DNA from: Cloacimonetes bacterium UBA3900 | GTDB lineage: Bacteria; Cloacimonadota; Cloacimonadia; Cloacimonadales; Cloacimonadaceae | DNA: 18,852 nt | Reading direction: 5' to 3' | NCBI GenBank assembly: GCA_002391675.1 | Contig: DGFM01000028.1 | Location: 1-18,852, forward strand | Shown: piece after piece, positions 6,768-14,605 of the stretch | How positions within the stretch are numbered: the first letter of the stretch is position 1 | Layout of the letters: each line of letters starts with the position of its first letter | Translations under genes and position numbers: made by a program | The notes under the pieces: generated by a model | Seen by the model: the letters and a program-made list of their open reading frames with translations, nothing else | Told to the model about the DNA's origin: nothing | The model's database searches: none

Positions 6768-7874
6768 TTAAGGTTTCAATTCATAACCCCATTGTGTATT
6801 TGGATTATAGCCTGCCACCTCTATGGCTCTTTTACAGTGACTCACAATAGCAGATGAACTATGGTTGCCATCGTAGTAATAATTAGTATTCCCTATTCTT
6901 TTGGGACTACGCGGGAAGTATTTGGGATCAGTTGACACTTGGCATGCTTTTGGCAAGTTTGCACCTATTATCTTATCAAGGATCTTCATGTATGTAAATT
7001 CCTTAACCTCTCTCCAAGATCGAACTGGATACCACTTGTCTATTACAAAAACTTTTACAGGTTCCCGGTTTTTAAAATCAGGAGGCTGAAGAACTGCGCT
7101 AAGGCGGTAGGGAGTATGTTTACTTTCAGTAGTACCGGTATCTTCTGGCTGTCTACCAGATTCAGTGGGCAAAGCCCTAACTCTTGGGCTGTTTTGACGC
7201 AGATAATCCTCCGCTTCTTTTTCAGTGATTGTTATTCCACTCTCAGCCACCACTTTTACAATTGCTTCTGTCAATCTTGGGAAAGGAGGATCCAAAACAA
7301 CCTTTTTCGCTAATGGTATAGAATCCTCAATCGCTCTTTGTCTCTGATTTAGTTTCAAATAATTTTCTGCTTCTTTCTTGGCTTCGCCAGACTCTATAGA
7401 GTTCTTACTCAGAAACAATCTAAACGCCTCTGCCAGTTCATCAAGGTCGTCATTCTTTATATCCAAGACTTTAAAGCATTTATCTGAGAATTTGCCACCG
7501 GTTTGGGAATAGTAGAAACGCCATTTTTCTCCATCTGTGATGATTGCAAATGTGGCTGTATTATCTTTGCAGTATTCCCTAAGCTGTTCTTCGACAGCCG
7601 AAACCCCATTATCTAGTTCTCCGTGCTTTTTGATCTCAATATATGCAGTAGGAATACTCCTGATCTGGAACAAGGCTATATCCACCTTTTTGTTATCCTC
7701 CGCTGGGAAAGGCTTATACTCGGCATTAACCTCGCACGGGTTCCATATATCCCATCCAAGTTCATAAAGTATCCGTGAAACCAGTGATAATCGGATATGT
7801 TCCTCACATTCATAAAAACGGTTCGCCAACTTGTACCGAATATCTTTCAGGGCGTCTTTCAAAGTGTCTTTCAT
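6768..7874 (-). CDS. Stand-alone HsdR_N-type restriction endonuclease-like protein
   Basis: A 368-residue protein whose first ~150 residues match the N-terminal nuclease domain of type I restriction subunits. Seen are an early acidic helix (ECEEHIRLSLVSRILYELGWD), the PD-(D/E)xK core Asp65 (KVDIALF) with Glu80-x-Lys82 (AYIEIKK), the Gln motif EEQLREY (96-101), and AIITDGEKWRFY. There is no helicase, so it is not a full HsdR, and no HsdM or HsdS lies nearby. A charged, probably helical linker follows. The last ~95 residues (WYPVRSWREVKEF and YYYDGNHSSSAIVSHCKRA) look like a separate accessory domain resembling C-terminal modules I remember from other HsdR_N and DUF262 proteins. The ATG at 7874 is preferred over 7922, because the latter falls in the likely -10 box; its ribosome site (GAGG, 13 bases upstream) is poor. 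The gene converges on RloAB. A DNA-cleaving defence role is inferred. Confidence 0.75.
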   Translation of the reverse strand: MKDTLKDALKDIRYKLANRFYECEEHIRLSLVSRILYELGWDIWNPCEVNAEYKPFPAEDNKKVDIALFQIRSIPTAYIEIKKHGELDNGVSAVEEQLREYCKDNTATFAIITDGEKWRFYYSQTGGKFSDKCFKVLDIKNDDLDELAEAFRLFLSKNSIESGEAKKEAENYLKLNQRQRAIEDSIPLAKKVVLDPPFPRLTEAIVKVVAESGITITEKEAEDYLRQNSPRVRALPTESGRQPEDTGTTESKHTPYRLSAVLQPPDFKNREPVKVFVIDKWYPVRSWREVKEFTYMKILDKIIGANLPKACQVSTDPKYFPRSPKRIGNTNYYYDGNHSSSAIVSHCKRAIEVAGYNPNTQWGYELKP

Positions 7875-7921
7875 AGCAATATATAAACCTCGCAGAGTAA
7901 TCTTATCAAACCTATGATGCA

Positions 7922-7949
7922 TAAATATTATTCACGTCAATTCTGTCAA
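7922..7949 (-). promoter_or_regulatory. Putative promoter of the HsdR_N-like gene
   Basis: On the minus strand TTGACA (7949-7944) is followed after 16 bp by TATTTA (7927-7922). Transcription would start near 7915, upstream of the ATG at 7874 and downstream of the ATG at 7922, which supports the shorter protein. A second TTGAC lies nine bases further on, so the exact -35 is uncertain. Confidence 0.4.
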
Positions 7950-8138
7950 CCACAAAATCTTTCTCATCCTTTTATGTTCTATTTCCTCTTATACTGGACA
8001 CTGTTTTTTACTTCCAAACGATCAATAACAGCGTCTTTCCTTCAACCATCCTCACATTTTTCCCACTTCTGGAAACAAAATTGCATATAAAACATAGTAC
8101 CCAATATCTTAACAAGATACACATATCGTGAGGTATTT

Positions 8139-11003
8139 ATGAATAGATTTAGCAAGCTTTTATCGATGATTGTCTTTACGTTGTTGATTTGCACCGGCCA
8201 CTCTGCGCTCACCAAGCCGATGCGCAAGCCGTGGTCTGCAGAAGCCATCCGGGCTTACAACTGCAGCCGTGCCGATTCTTTACACGGTTTTGATGTGCAA
8301 AAGTATGTGATCACTTTGGCTATTGACGATGTACAGCGCAGCGTTAATGGTGATGTTTTGGCTACTGTGCTCGCCACCGAAGCCCTGAGCTCCATCCAGT
8401 ATGAGCTCGAAGATTTGACCGTGAGCCAGGTGAAGGTAAATGGCACAAACAGCACCTTTACTCACACCGATGGCATCATCAACATCCCTTTGAATATCGC
8501 TGCCGGGCAGGAGTTTACCACCCAGGTTTTCTACAGTGGCAATCCGCAGCCCAGTCAGGACTTTTATCGTGTGGGTATGCTTTTTGGCAATAACAGCGTT
8601 CACACCCTCTCCGTCCCGGATGCGGGCAGGCGATGGTGGCCCTGTTATGATCACCCTTGGGATAAGGCTGTGGTAGACTTGCATATCACCATGCGTTCGG
8701 ATTGGAAGGTGGCGGCCAATGGCCTGCGGGATTCCATCGTGTTCAACGGCGACGGTACCAGCACCACTCACTGGCTGGGCCATCATCCCATGACCACCTA
8801 CCTGGTTTGTGTCACGGCGGGGCCCTATGTGGAGATTCATCAGGCTGCCGGCAACGTTCCCATCATCAATTTCGTCACCCAGGAACTGTACAACAATGCT
8901 CAGAATGTCCTGGCCAGTCTGCCGGATATGATCCTCTATTACAGCCAGCTGTTTGGCGATTATCCTTTTGAGAAATATGGAAATGCCACGGCGAATATGA
9001 GCGCCTTTGCCGCCATGGAACATCAGACCATGACCACCCTGTCAAGCCATCTCCTCTGGGGCACAGACTGGCAGGAGCTGATCATCGCTCATGAGCTTGC
9101 GCACCAATGGTTTGGCAATGCGGTGAGCTTTTTAAACTACACTGATGTGTGGCTCAGCGAGGGTTTTGCCACCTACAGCGAGCATCTCTGGGTAGACAAG
9201 GTTTCGGGCTGGCAGGCGGCATGTGATTACGTGGCAAATGATTACCATCAATACTATACCAATTGGGAAAACTCTTATGGTATCACGGTGATCTACGATC
9301 CCCCCTTCAATGACTACTACTCACCTGCCGTCTATGAAAAAGCCGCCAGCGTGCTGCATATGTTGAGGCTCAAGATGGGGGATCAGGCTTTCTTCAATCT
9401 TTTGCAAACCTGGGTTGAGACCTACAAATACCAGAATGCGGTCACCGCAGAATTTCAGGCTATGGCAGAGCAGATCAGCGGCCAGGATTTGGACCAATTC
9501 TTTGACCAGTGGATATTTGGCGCCGGCATCCCCAGCGTGGAATACAGCATCTGGAACAATCCGGATAGTGACAGCCCCGGCAAGATCATCGCCCGCACCA
9601 TCTCGCCCACCGCCACCCAATTTGTGGTAGACATCCCCTTCAGAGTTACTCTTGACAGCGTGAGCGATTCCCTGGTGGCAATAGCGGGGCCCACCTGGAC
9701 GGTAAATCACTATAGCCAGTCCCTGCCTCTGGAAGCGGAAATATCTGCAAATCATAACAGTTGGACTCTTTTGAACGGGCTCACCTGCCTGCAGCCGGAG
9801 ATCACGTCCTGCCTCAGCTCCAATGGCGCTGTTTATCTCTCCTGGAATACTTTTATGGACGAAGAAGCCTACAACTACAATATCTACCGCAAGCAAGCCG
9901 GTTCCGATACCTGGATTTTGGTCAACGATCACCCCCTGCCGGGCTGCAGCTATCTGGATATTGATGTCCAGCACAATATCAGCTATGAATACGTACTCTG
10001 CGCTGTGGACGCCTACGGTTGGCGGAGCTCAGCTTCCAATCCGGTAGATGCACAGCCCCTGCAATTTAGCTTTGCTTACCCGCTTTTGGTGGTGGATGAA
10101 ACACAGGATGGCAGCGGTGACAGCCCTATCATGCCTACGGATGAGATGGTGGATGATTTTTATCACGACGCACTCCAGCCCCGCTCGTATGTTCAATGGG
10201 ACTGTGCGACGCAGGATTTGCCACCGCTTTCCACGCTGGGTGAATACCAAATCGTGTTGTGGCACGCGGATGATATGTCTCACCATCTCCTGCGCAATTA
10301 TCAGGATACCCTGTGTGGCTACATCATCGGCGGCGGCAAGGTGATCCTCTCCGGCTGGAAGATACCCAACGTGCTGTCTCAGTCTTTCCTTGACCTCGTG
10401 GCCGGTTCCGTGACTCCCGTCTACCAAAATGCCGCTGTTTTTGCGGGAGCAGAGAGCCAGAGCTATCCCGCCATTTCGGTGGATTCATCCAAGATGCTCT
10501 CACCCTGGAACGGTATGTTGCCCTATAGCTACAGCTTCCAAAACGCTGAAATCCCGCTCTATACAGACGTTGATAGCGGCAATTGCGTCATCTTCATGGC
10601 GGATCATCAATTTGGTGCAGGAAACCTGATTATGAGCGGTGTTCCCTTTTACTATATGCAGGCTTCGGGGGTGCGTGGTTTCTTGCAGCAGATCATCTCC
10701 GAGCTTGAGGATACGGGAAACGACGACCCCGTCCAAAAGCCGCAAGAGATTGCCCTGCACGCATATCCCAACCCCTTCAATCCCGAGTGCATCATCAGCT
10801 TCCAGCTTCCGGAAGCCGGCAAGGCCACGCTCACGCTCTACAATATCAGAGGGCAAAAGGTGAAAACCATCGCCAATCAAGACTATGAAAGCGGTGTGCA
10901 CAAAGTCACTCTGGATGCATCAAACCTGCCTTCCGGCGTTTATACCATTCGCATCAAAAGCGGCGCACACACGCAAACCAGACGCATTACTCTCATGAAA
11001 TAA
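8139..11003 (+). CDS. Secreted M1-family aminopeptidase with T9SS-type C-terminal sorting domain
   Basis: A 954-residue zinc metallopeptidase. An N-terminal signal peptide (residues 1 to about 23, LLSMIVFTLLICTGHSA) precedes the M1 N-domain. The catalytic domain has AMEHQ (292-296, the counterpart of GAMEN), HELAH (318-322) with the third zinc ligand Glu341 in WLSEGFATY, and a likely catalytic Tyr399, so the active site is complete. A fibronectin-III-like region (about 555-640) and a long non-catalytic segment follow. The final ~80 residues start HAYPNPFNPE and run through LYNIRGQKV and LPSGVYTIR, the T9SS/FlgD-like sorting module of FCB bacteria. It is therefore probably exported by Sec and then carried to the cell surface to trim peptides. 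GAGG five bases before the ATG marks the start. The dCMP deaminase gene follows after 13 bp. The peptidase family is secure; the secretion route is inferred. Confidence 0.92.
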   Translation: MNRFSKLLSMIVFTLLICTGHSALTKPMRKPWSAEAIRAYNCSRADSLHGFDVQKYVITLAIDDVQRSVNGDVLATVLATEALSSIQYELEDLTVSQVKVNGTNSTFTHTDGIINIPLNIAAGQEFTTQVFYSGNPQPSQDFYRVGMLFGNNSVHTLSVPDAGRRWWPCYDHPWDKAVVDLHITMRSDWKVAANGLRDSIVFNGDGTSTTHWLGHHPMTTYLVCVTAGPYVEIHQAAGNVPIINFVTQELYNNAQNVLASLPDMILYYSQLFGDYPFEKYGNATANMSAFAAMEHQTMTTLSSHLLWGTDWQELIIAHELAHQWFGNAVSFLNYTDVWLSEGFATYSEHLWVDKVSGWQAACDYVANDYHQYYTNWENSYGITVIYDPPFNDYYSPAVYEKAASVLHMLRLKMGDQAFFNLLQTWVETYKYQNAVTAEFQAMAEQISGQDLDQFFDQWIFGAGIPSVEYSIWNNPDSDSPGKIIARTISPTATQFVVDIPFRVTLDSVSDSLVAIAGPTWTVNHYSQSLPLEAEISANHNSWTLLNGLTCLQPEITSCLSSNGAVYLSWNTFMDEEAYNYNIYRKQAGSDTWILVNDHPLPGCSYLDIDVQHNISYEYVLCAVDAYGWRSSASNPVDAQPLQFSFAYPLLVVDETQDGSGDSPIMPTDEMVDDFYHDALQPRSYVQWDCATQDLPPLSTLGEYQIVLWHADDMSHHLLRNYQDTLCGYIIGGGKVILSGWKIPNVLSQSFLDLVAGSVTPVYQNAAVFAGAESQSYPAISVDSSKMLSPWNGMLPYSYSFQNAEIPLYTDVDSGNCVIFMADHQFGAGNLIMSGVPFYYMQASGVRGFLQQIISELEDTGNDDPVQKPQEIALHAYPNPFNPECIISFQLPEAGKATLTLYNIRGQKVKTIANQDYESGVHKVTLDASNLPSGVYTIRIKSGAHTQTRRITLMK

Positions 11004-11016
11004 AGGATAAACACAC

Positions 11017-11493
11017 ATGGACTCAAGACCCAGCTGGCAACAATACTTTATGGAGATGGCATTCCTGGTATCCCGACGCAGCACCTGCCTCAGACGCAAG
11101 GTGGGAACCGTCCTGGTGAGAGACAACCAAATCCTCTCCACCGGTTACAACGGCAGCCCCAAAGGCATAGCCCACTGTTCTGAAACGGGATGCCTGCGCG
11201 AGCAGAGGAGCGTTCCCTCCGGCAGCAACCATGAGCTCTGCCGGGGTGTGCACGCCGAGCAAAACGCCATCATCCAAGCCGGTTTAAACGGCTCCAGCAC
11301 ACGTGGCGCCACCTTATATTGTACCAACCAACCCTGCAGCATCTGCGCCCGCCTCATTATCAACGCCGAAATCAAGACCATCTACGTGGCCAACACCTAT
11401 CCCGATGCGCTGGCGGAGCAACTGCTGAAGGAAGCCGGAATCGAGGTGCATCTCTACGACCTCAATACCCAGAAACTGGAAAGGCTGATCTGA
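11017..11493 (+). CDS. dCMP deaminase (ComEB-type, zinc-dependent)
   Basis: A 158-residue cytidine/deoxycytidylate deaminase-fold enzyme that converts dCMP to dUMP, feeding thymidylate synthesis. The zinc site is complete: His79 and catalytic Glu81 in HAEQNAI, and Cys107 with Cys110 in PCSIC. Other family marks are SRRSTCLRRKVGTVLV near the start and STGYNGSPKGIAHC, typical of dCMP deaminase as opposed to tRNA adenosine or cytidine deaminases. An extra Cys/His cluster (Cys54, Cys59, His72, Cys75) may be the second zinc site known in this family. AAGGA lies about ten bases before the ATG. It follows the peptidase gene with no visible terminator and is probably co-transcribed, although the functions are unrelated. 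Confidence 0.9.
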   Translation: MDSRPSWQQYFMEMAFLVSRRSTCLRRKVGTVLVRDNQILSTGYNGSPKGIAHCSETGCLREQRSVPSGSNHELCRGVHAEQNAIIQAGLNGSSTRGATLYCTNQPCSICARLIINAEIKTIYVANTYPDALAEQLLKEAGIEVHLYDLNTQKLERLI

Positions 11494-11522
11494 CAAATCC
11501 CGGCACCGGAGAAAACAAGTAT

Positions 11523-11541
11523 GCCGCCTTATCTTGGCGGC
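11523..11541 (+). terminator. Possible terminator hairpin after the dCMP deaminase gene
   Basis: GCCGCC (11523-11528) and GGCGGC (11536-11541) form a perfect 6-bp GC stem with a 7-nt loop, 29 bp after the stop codon. The T run is not immediate: TTTTT occurs about 10 nt later and TTTTTTT at 11568-11574. It is either a weak intrinsic terminator or a leader structure for the next operon. A second small stem (GACAG-7-CTGTC, 11580-11596) follows, overlapping a TTGACA at 11578 for which I find no matching -10 box. Confidence 0.4.
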
Positions 11542-11640
11542 AACAGCGGCTTTTTGCCTTTGAGTGGTTTTTTTGCATTGACAGCAAAGCCCTGTCTATT
11601 CTTGTTGTTTAAAACATAGTTTATGCACCTTGGAGGATAA

Positions 11641-12801
11641 ATGCGTAAGAAATGGATCTGGATAGTGGGGATAGTGATAGTCCTCATCATCCTGGTTGCC
11701 ATCCTGTCTCAATGTGGTAAAAAAGCCATGGGCAAAGCGATGCAAGCCCACGGTGGCGAGCAAAATCACATCGTGGCACGGGGTGACATCGAATCACGTA
11801 TCGAGATCACCGGCGAGGTTCAGCCCCAAAACCTGATCTCGCTCAAAAGCAAGGTAAGTGGCAAGATAGTAAAGTTTTATGCCGATGAAAACGACTTTGT
11901 GCGCATAGGACAGAAGATTGCCGATATCGAGCCGGATTACAATCAGGCAAACACACTCTTCAACACCAAAGCCCAGCTCAAACGAGCCAAGATTCACCTG
12001 GATAAAGCCCAGAAGGACCTTGAGGACAAGACCGTGCTTTTGGAAAATGGCTATATCTCCCAAGAAAGCTATGATGCGACTTTGCGAGAATTGCAAAACG
12101 CTCAGATCGAACACGAACAAGCCACAAACCAATATGAAGTGATCCAAGACCTCGATGTCCCCGGCAAAGTGACGCACGTCTATGCCACCGCTACCGGTGT
12201 GGTGATCGAGCGCAAAGTCAACGAGGGCGAAATGGTGCAATCCAGCCTCAACAGCTTTGGCGAAGGCACTGTGGTGATGAAGATTGCAGACCTCAGCAAG
12301 ATGATCATCAAGAGCAATATCAACGAAGTGGACATCGCCAAGTTTTCCCTGGGCCAAAAGGCCAAAATCTCGCTGGATGCGCTTGCCTATGAGCAGTTTG
12401 AGGGTGAAGTGGTGAAAATCGCACCCATGGCCATCGTGGAAAACAACGCCAAGGTCTTCCCCGTGGAAATCAGCATCAACGCAGATGGACACAAGGCAAA
12501 ACCCGGCATGACGGCCGCAGTCTCCATCCTGGGCGAAGACCGCAAAGACGTGATCATCATCCCCATCCGCGCCGTATTTACAAACGACGACGATGAGGAT
12601 ATCGTGTACCTGCTCCCCAAGCAAGGCAAAGAAAAGACCGATAAATCCAAGGCTCCTGCCGAAATAAAGGGCATCCCCACCCGCGTGAAACTGGGAGCCA
12701 ATGATATGCAGATGGTGGAAGTGATTTCCGGGCTCAAAGAAGGCGATGTGATCATGCTCAACGACCCCGGCCAGAAACCCGTCTTCCCCATGATGATGTA
12801 A
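11641..12801 (+). CDS. HlyD/MacA-like periplasmic adaptor (membrane fusion protein)
   Basis: A 386-residue adaptor that would link an inner-membrane transporter to an outer-membrane exit or receive cargo in the periplasm. One N-terminal membrane anchor (residues 5-25) is followed by the barrel-sandwich half motif (IESRIEITGEVQPQ, then VSGKIVKFYADENDFVRIGQ). A coiled-coil hairpin spans about 95-160; the second sandwich half is ATGVVIERKVNEGEMVQ; then come a beta-barrel (KAKISLDAL) and a membrane-proximal domain with PGMTAAVSI and VIIIPIRAVF. A Cys at 25 follows LSQ, which is a poor lipobox, so I favour a membrane anchor over a lipoprotein. GGAGG lies about five bases before the ATG. It opens an operon with a GldAFG-like ABC transporter 18 bp downstream, not a MacB-type permease, which is the usual partner. 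No TolC-like gene is in the window. Confidence 0.87.
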   Translation: MRKKWIWIVGIVIVLIILVAILSQCGKKAMGKAMQAHGGEQNHIVARGDIESRIEITGEVQPQNLISLKSKVSGKIVKFYADENDFVRIGQKIADIEPDYNQANTLFNTKAQLKRAKIHLDKAQKDLEDKTVLLENGYISQESYDATLRELQNAQIEHEQATNQYEVIQDLDVPGKVTHVYATATGVVIERKVNEGEMVQSSLNSFGEGTVVMKIADLSKMIIKSNINEVDIAKFSLGQKAKISLDALAYEQFEGEVVKIAPMAIVENNAKVFPVEISINADGHKAKPGMTAAVSILGEDRKDVIIIPIRAVFTNDDDEDIVYLLPKQGKEKTDKSKAPAEIKGIPTRVKLGANDMQMVEVISGLKEGDVIMLNDPGQKPVFPMMM

Positions 12802-12819
12802 AGCCCATCAGGAGTATAA

Positions 12820-13884
12820 ATGATTGAAATAAAGAACCTGAGCCGCAGTTTTGGAAACATCCGTGCGGTAAACAACATATCCTTCAAGGTGGAAAAGGCC
12901 GAGATTGTGGGCTTTTTGGGGCCCAATGGCGCCGGCAAAACCACCACCATGCGCATGATGGTAGGCTATCTGGAACCCAACAGCGGCAGCATCATGCTGG
13001 ACGGCCAGGACATCTTTGCCGACCCGCTCGGCACCGCGGCCAAGATCGGCTACCTCCCCGAACACAACCCCCTCTATCACGAGATGGGAGTGGTGGAGTT
13101 TCTGGCCTATATCGCCGCACTGAGGCGCATGGACAAATCCTTTTACAACCAGAGACTGGAATATGTGATCGACAAATGCGGCCTGGAAGGCGTGCTAAAC
13201 CAAAAGATCGGCACGCTCTCCAAAGGCTATAAGCAGCGCGTAGGCCTCTCGCAAGCCATTTTGCACGACCCCGATGTACTGATTCTGGACGAACCCACCA
13301 GCGGACTCGATCCCAACCAAATCATGGAGATCAGAGAGCTGATCAAGGAGCTGGGCAGCGAAAAGACCGTCCTGCTCTCCAGCCACATCATGCAGGAAGT
13401 TCAAGCCATGTGCGACAGGGTGAGCATCATCAATAAAGGCCACATCGTGGTGGATGAGATCAAGGAAAACCTCAGCCTCCACATGGACGGCTCGCAGCGC
13501 ATCATCCTGGAAGTGAAAGCCGAACAGCCAGACCTCGCCGATTGGCTCTTCCTCTATCCGCACACACGTCTGTTGGAACATAGCGAACTTCTTGATGTGC
13601 ATAAGTTTGTGATTCAAACCGGTACCGATGAAGACCTCAGAACCGCCCTCACCTCCTTTGCCGTGGAGAAAGGATGGGCCATCCAGAGCATCTTTACCCA
13701 AAGCTACAGCCTGGAGGAGATATTCCACAACCTCACCTTGCACGATCCCGCTGCGGAAGCCATCGACGAGGACGAAGAAGCAGCCGGGCAGGAAGCGGAT
13801 GATATTGAGCCGGAAGAGCTTGAGACAGATGCACAGGATATGGGCGAGACTGAAACCCAAAACGAAGAGGAGGTAGACCAATGA
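12820..13884 (+). CDS. ABC transporter ATP-binding protein (GldA-like) with acidic C-terminal tail
   Basis: A 354-residue ABC ATPase of the ABC-2/GldA type that powers the permease encoded next. Walker A is GPNGAGKT (34-41), the Q-loop region is GYLPEHNPLY (77-86), the signature is LSKGY (133-137), Walker B is VLILDE (153-158), the D-loop is SGLD (161-164) and the switch His is 189. All catalytic residues are intact. The body ends near residue 308; the last ~45 residues are unusually acidic (IDEDEEAAGQEADD and similar) and probably disordered, which is uncommon for this family. AGGAG lies five bases before the ATG. Its stop overlaps the permease start as ATGA. The substrate cannot be read from the sequence. 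Confidence 0.9.
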   Translation: MIEIKNLSRSFGNIRAVNNISFKVEKAEIVGFLGPNGAGKTTTMRMMVGYLEPNSGSIMLDGQDIFADPLGTAAKIGYLPEHNPLYHEMGVVEFLAYIAALRRMDKSFYNQRLEYVIDKCGLEGVLNQKIGTLSKGYKQRVGLSQAILHDPDVLILDEPTSGLDPNQIMEIRELIKELGSEKTVLLSSHIMQEVQAMCDRVSIINKGHIVVDEIKENLSLHMDGSQRIILEVKAEQPDLADWLFLYPHTRLLEHSELLDVHKFVIQTGTDEDLRTALTSFAVEKGWAIQSIFTQSYSLEEIFHNLTLHDPAAEAIDEDEEAAGQEADDIEPEELETDAQDMGETETQNEEEVDQ

Positions 13885-14603
13885 ACCCAGCCCTCACCAT
13901 AGCCAGAAAGGAATACTCCCTATCCCTGCGCAGTGTCACCACTTACATCATCTTTGGCCTCTTCTTGCTGGCCGTAGGAATCTTCTTTGCAAACACCGCC
14001 TTCAAGGTGGGCCGCGCCGAAATGAGAGGCACCTTCAGCACCATCCACCTGATCTTTGTGGTCTACGCACCCGCCATCACCATGGGTTCCATCGCCAAAG
14101 AACAAGCCTCAGGCACCTTTGAGCTGCTTTCCACCCTGCCAATCAAGCTCTCCCACATCGTTGGCGGCAAGATATTGGCAGGCATCATGCAACTCGTTAC
14201 CGTGCTGCTCTTTACCCTGGTGTATCTCGGTCTGCTCCTCCATTTTGGCATCGGAGTGGACCTGGGCGCCACCTTCACAGGCTATTTGGGCCTGCTCCTG
14301 GCCGGCAGCGCCTACATCAGCATTGGCGTTCTCGCCTCCAGCCTCACGCAAAACCAGGTGTTGGCCTTCATCATCGGCCTGGCCATCAGCGCCGGCTTTT
14401 ATCTGGTGAAGTTCTTCACCGTTTTGGTGCCCCCTAAATTGGCCAATATCCTGCAGTTCATCAGCTTCGACCATCACCTCCAAAACTTTTTCAAAGGCGT
14501 GATAGACACGCGTGACCTCATCTTCTTCATCGCCATCATCCTCATTGCCAAGTACCTGGCAGAGCTCAAACTACAATCCAGAAACATGATGCAGGAGCGT
14601 TAG
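13881..14603 (+). CDS. ABC-2 type permease (GldF-like)
   Basis: A 240-residue inner-membrane protein with about six hydrophobic segments. The first lies at 19-40; the family motif KEQASGTFELLSTLPI follows the second. This conserved cytoplasmic stretch is typical of ABC-2 permeases such as GldF and NosY, in which it contacts the ATPase. The protein should dimerise and pair with the ATPase encoded immediately upstream, to which it is translationally coupled through ATGA. The next gene starts two bases after its stop. GldF-like is chosen over a generic permease because the following gene is GldG-like. Confidence 0.85.
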   Translation: MNPALTIARKEYSLSLRSVTTYIIFGLFLLAVGIFFANTAFKVGRAEMRGTFSTIHLIFVVYAPAITMGSIAKEQASGTFELLSTLPIKLSHIVGGKILAGIMQLVTVLLFTLVYLGLLLHFGIGVDLGATFTGYLGLLLAGSAYISIGVLASSLTQNQVLAFIIGLAISAGFYLVKFFTVLVPPKLANILQFISFDHHLQNFFKGVIDTRDLIFFIAIILIAKYLAELKLQSRNMMQER

Positions 14604-14605
14604 AG

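Noticed and set aside
6728..6775. Small stems as terminators between the RloB and HsdR_N genes
   Set aside because: The stems have only 5 bp and no T run follows on either strand.
7875..7922. Upstream ATG at 7922 for the HsdR_N gene
   Set aside because: No ribosome site, and it lies inside the best -10 box. The nuclease domain begins after 7874.
11701..11730. Lipoprotein cleavage site at Cys25 of the adaptor
   Set aside because: Gln precedes the Cys, which does not fit the lipobox. A membrane anchor explains the hydrophobic stretch better.
11794..12624. A 276-codon minus-strand open frame
   Set aside because: It is antisense to the adaptor gene, which has full domain support. It has no start signal.
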